From JAUXLW01 sp964195005 (GTDB lineage Bacteria > Actinomycetota > Acidimicrobiia > Spongiisociales > SHLN01), in assembly GCA_964195005.1 (NCBI GenBank), contig CAXMOO010000203.1, positions 1-7,934 on the forward strand: a stretch of DNA of 7,934 nt. Direction: 5' to 3'. Positions within the stretch are counted from its first letter, which is position 1, and the number at the start of each line of letters is the position of its first letter. Shown one piece after another: positions 6,921 to 7,934 of the stretch. The notes under the pieces were generated by a model, which saw only the letters and a list, made by a program, of their open reading frames with translations, did no database searches and was not told the DNA's origin. The translations under genes and the position numbers were made by a program.

Positions 6921-6928
6921 GTAGGACA

Positions 6929-7867
6929 ATGAGCGAGCATATTTTCATCGCCGACGACGATCCCGACATCGTTCAGTTTGTCTCGGTCAACCTCGAGCTC
7001 GAAGGCTATGACGTTTCCTCTGCAACCGACGGTAAATCGGCTCTGGCGTCGGTGACCAAAGATCCCCCTGATCTCGTCATTCTCGACATCATGATGCCCG
7101 AGATGGACGGCCTTGCCGTCTTACGGCGCATGCGGGCCCATCCCGCCAGCGCCAACACCCCGGTGATCGTTCTGACCGCCAAGGCTCTTCCCCAGGATCG
7201 GATCAAGGGCCTGCAGCTCGGAGCCGACGACTACATCTCCAAACCGTTCGAGCTGGACGAGTTAATCGTCCGGGTGCGGACCGTTCTGCAACGCGCCAAG
7301 GCGATGCGTGACCTTTCGCCTCTGACCGGCCTCCCGGGTAACTTCCGTATCACCCAGGAGCTCGAGCGGCGCACCGAGACCTCCGAGCCTTACGCACTCG
7401 TTCACGCCGATCTCGATAACTTCAAGGCGTTCAACGACCATTACGGGTTCATGCGCGGCGATGGTGTTATCAAATTCACGGCCCATGTCCTCTTGGAGGC
7501 CCAGGCCGATGCCGATGATCCGGATGCGTTCATCGGCCACATCGGCGGTGACGACTTCATAGCAATAGTTACGCCTGATCTGGTTGAAGACTTTTGTAAG
7601 ACAGTGATCCGCACGTTCGACGAGGGCATCCTCGATTTCTACGACACCGCCGATGTGCTGCGCGGCTATATCGAAGTCACCGACCGTCGCGGTGAGCGCC
7701 ATGCTTTCCCCCACACATCGATCTCTCTCGGTGTAGTCAGCAGCCGCGATCGGGATATTTCCAACCAATGGGAGGCTTCCGCTGTGGCGTCGGAGATGAA
7801 GGAATACGCCAAGCGGCAGCCCGGCTCCGTCTACGAGATCGACCGTCGGAACGCTCCCCCTCAGTAG
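6929..7867 (+). CDS. Response regulator with GGDEF-like (GGDDF) output domain
   Basis: A 312-residue cytoplasmic two-component regulator. The receiver domain (about 3-122) is complete: acidic pocket Asp9-Asp11, phospho-acceptor Asp53 in VILDIMMPEMDG, Thr83 in VLTAKA and Lys105 in YISKPF. A short linker leads to a GGDEF-family domain from about residue 130 (SPLTGLPGN, ADLDNFKAFNDHYGFMRGD) with the signature loop IGGDDF (205-210) in place of GGDEF. The Glu-to-Asp change, and Phe174 where the canonical INDxxGH motif has His, leave cyclase activity uncertain; no RxxD inhibitory site is visible before the loop. It may make cyclic di-GMP, or bind GTP or another ligand as a sensor. No partner histidine kinase is in the window. 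ATG 6929 follows rpe by eight bases, with GAGGA at 6912-6916 and AGGTAGGA just before. It has no evident link to the metabolic genes around it. Confidence 0.9.
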   Translation: MSEHIFIADDDPDIVQFVSVNLELEGYDVSSATDGKSALASVTKDPPDLVILDIMMPEMDGLAVLRRMRAHPASANTPVIVLTAKALPQDRIKGLQLGADDYISKPFELDELIVRVRTVLQRAKAMRDLSPLTGLPGNFRITQELERRTETSEPYALVHADLDNFKAFNDHYGFMRGDGVIKFTAHVLLEAQADADDPDAFIGHIGGDDFIAIVTPDLVEDFCKTVIRTFDEGILDFYDTADVLRGYIEVTDRRGERHAFPHTSISLGVVSSRDRDISNQWEASAVASEMKEYAKRQPGSVYEIDRRNAPPQ

Positions 7868-7878
7868 TTCTGCGCGAT

Positions 7879-7887
7879 TGCGATAAA
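7879..7887 (+). promoter_or_regulatory. Possible extended -10 promoter for the riboswitch transcript
   Basis: TG, one base, then GATAAA (four of six matches to TATAAT) lies about 14 bases before the first conserved riboswitch bases, so transcription would start close to the aptamer. No convincing -35 hexamer is seen at the expected distance. No clear terminator hairpin lies between the response-regulator stop and this site, so read-through from upstream is also possible. Confidence 0.3.
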
Positions 7888-7900
7888 CTCGGACTAGCTC

Positions 7901-7934
7901 TTCTTCGGGGCAGGGTGAAATTCCCGACCGGCGG
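7901..7934 (+). ncRNA. FMN riboswitch (RFN element), 5' part, cut by window end
   Basis: The stretch contains the nearly invariant 5' half of the RFN element: TTCGGGGCAGGGTG, then AAATTCCCGACCGGCGG, with GGG/CCC pairing that forms the second stem around GTGAAATT. The rest of the aptamer and any expression platform lie beyond the window. RFN elements bind flavin mononucleotide and usually switch off riboflavin synthesis or transport genes. With rpe upstream, as in mycobacteria, a ribD-type operon is the likely downstream target. Confidence 0.93.

Noticed and set aside
1..7867. Stop-codon reassignment (TAG as Tyr, TGA as Gly)
   Set aside because: TGA ends rpoZ, coaB, priA, def and fmt, and TAG ends rpe and the response-regulator gene at the expected protein ends, so both are used as stops.
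7868..7900. Rho-independent terminator after the response-regulator gene
   Set aside because: Only a three-base-pair CGC/GCG stem is visible and no T-run follows.
1..7934. Mobile elements, CRISPR arrays, tRNA genes, attachment sites
   Set aside because: I saw no repeats with regular spacing, transposase or integrase motifs or tRNA-like cloverleaf; the genes are packed housekeeping genes.

Overview
The window is a compact, GC-rich stretch of housekeeping genes, all on the + strand. It reads gmk (3' part) - rpoZ - coaC/coaB - priA - def - fmt - rsmB - rpe - response regulator/GGDEF gene, and ends inside an FMN riboswitch. Three things point to an actinobacterium or close relative: the gene order resembles the gmk-rpoZ-dfp ... 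priA ... fmt-fmu-rpe-rib order known from Mycobacterium; PriA has lost its Walker A and DEAH motifs, as actinobacterial PriA proteins have; and GTG/TTG starts with 4-base overlaps are frequent. An uncultured or Acidimicrobiia-like lineage is possible, but the sequence alone does not settle this.

Layout. 1-1831: nucleotide metabolism (guanylate kinase), the RNA polymerase omega subunit, and coenzyme A synthesis (phosphopantothenoylcysteine decarboxylase and phosphopantothenate-cysteine ligase). 1828-3606: the replication-restart protein PriA, in a helicase-dead form. 3633-6254: start and maturation of translation, namely peptide deformylase, methionyl-tRNA formyltransferase and 16S rRNA m5C967 methyltransferase. 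6264-6920: ribulose-phosphate 3-epimerase. 6929-7867: a response regulator with a GGDEF-like output domain. 7868-7934: a leader with a possible promoter and the 5' part of an FMN riboswitch, which predicts riboflavin genes just beyond the window. Junctions overlap or are under about 30 bases, so 1-7867 looks like one co-transcribed block. No gene-free stretch exceeds 70 bases.

The most notable feature is that three otherwise well-preserved, normally essential or near-universal genes are each broken by a single-base-scale lesion. gmk has an in-frame TAG where a Tyr codon is expected. coaBC is split by a +1 frame change that removing one G would repair exactly. rsmB has an in-frame TGA where a Gly codon is expected. 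TAG and TGA also terminate other genes here normally, so a changed genetic code is unlikely. Base-calling or assembly error, or recent mutation, is the leading explanation; for coaBC a real gene split is also possible. I see no new defence system, mobile element, CRISPR array or RNA gene other than the riboswitch.
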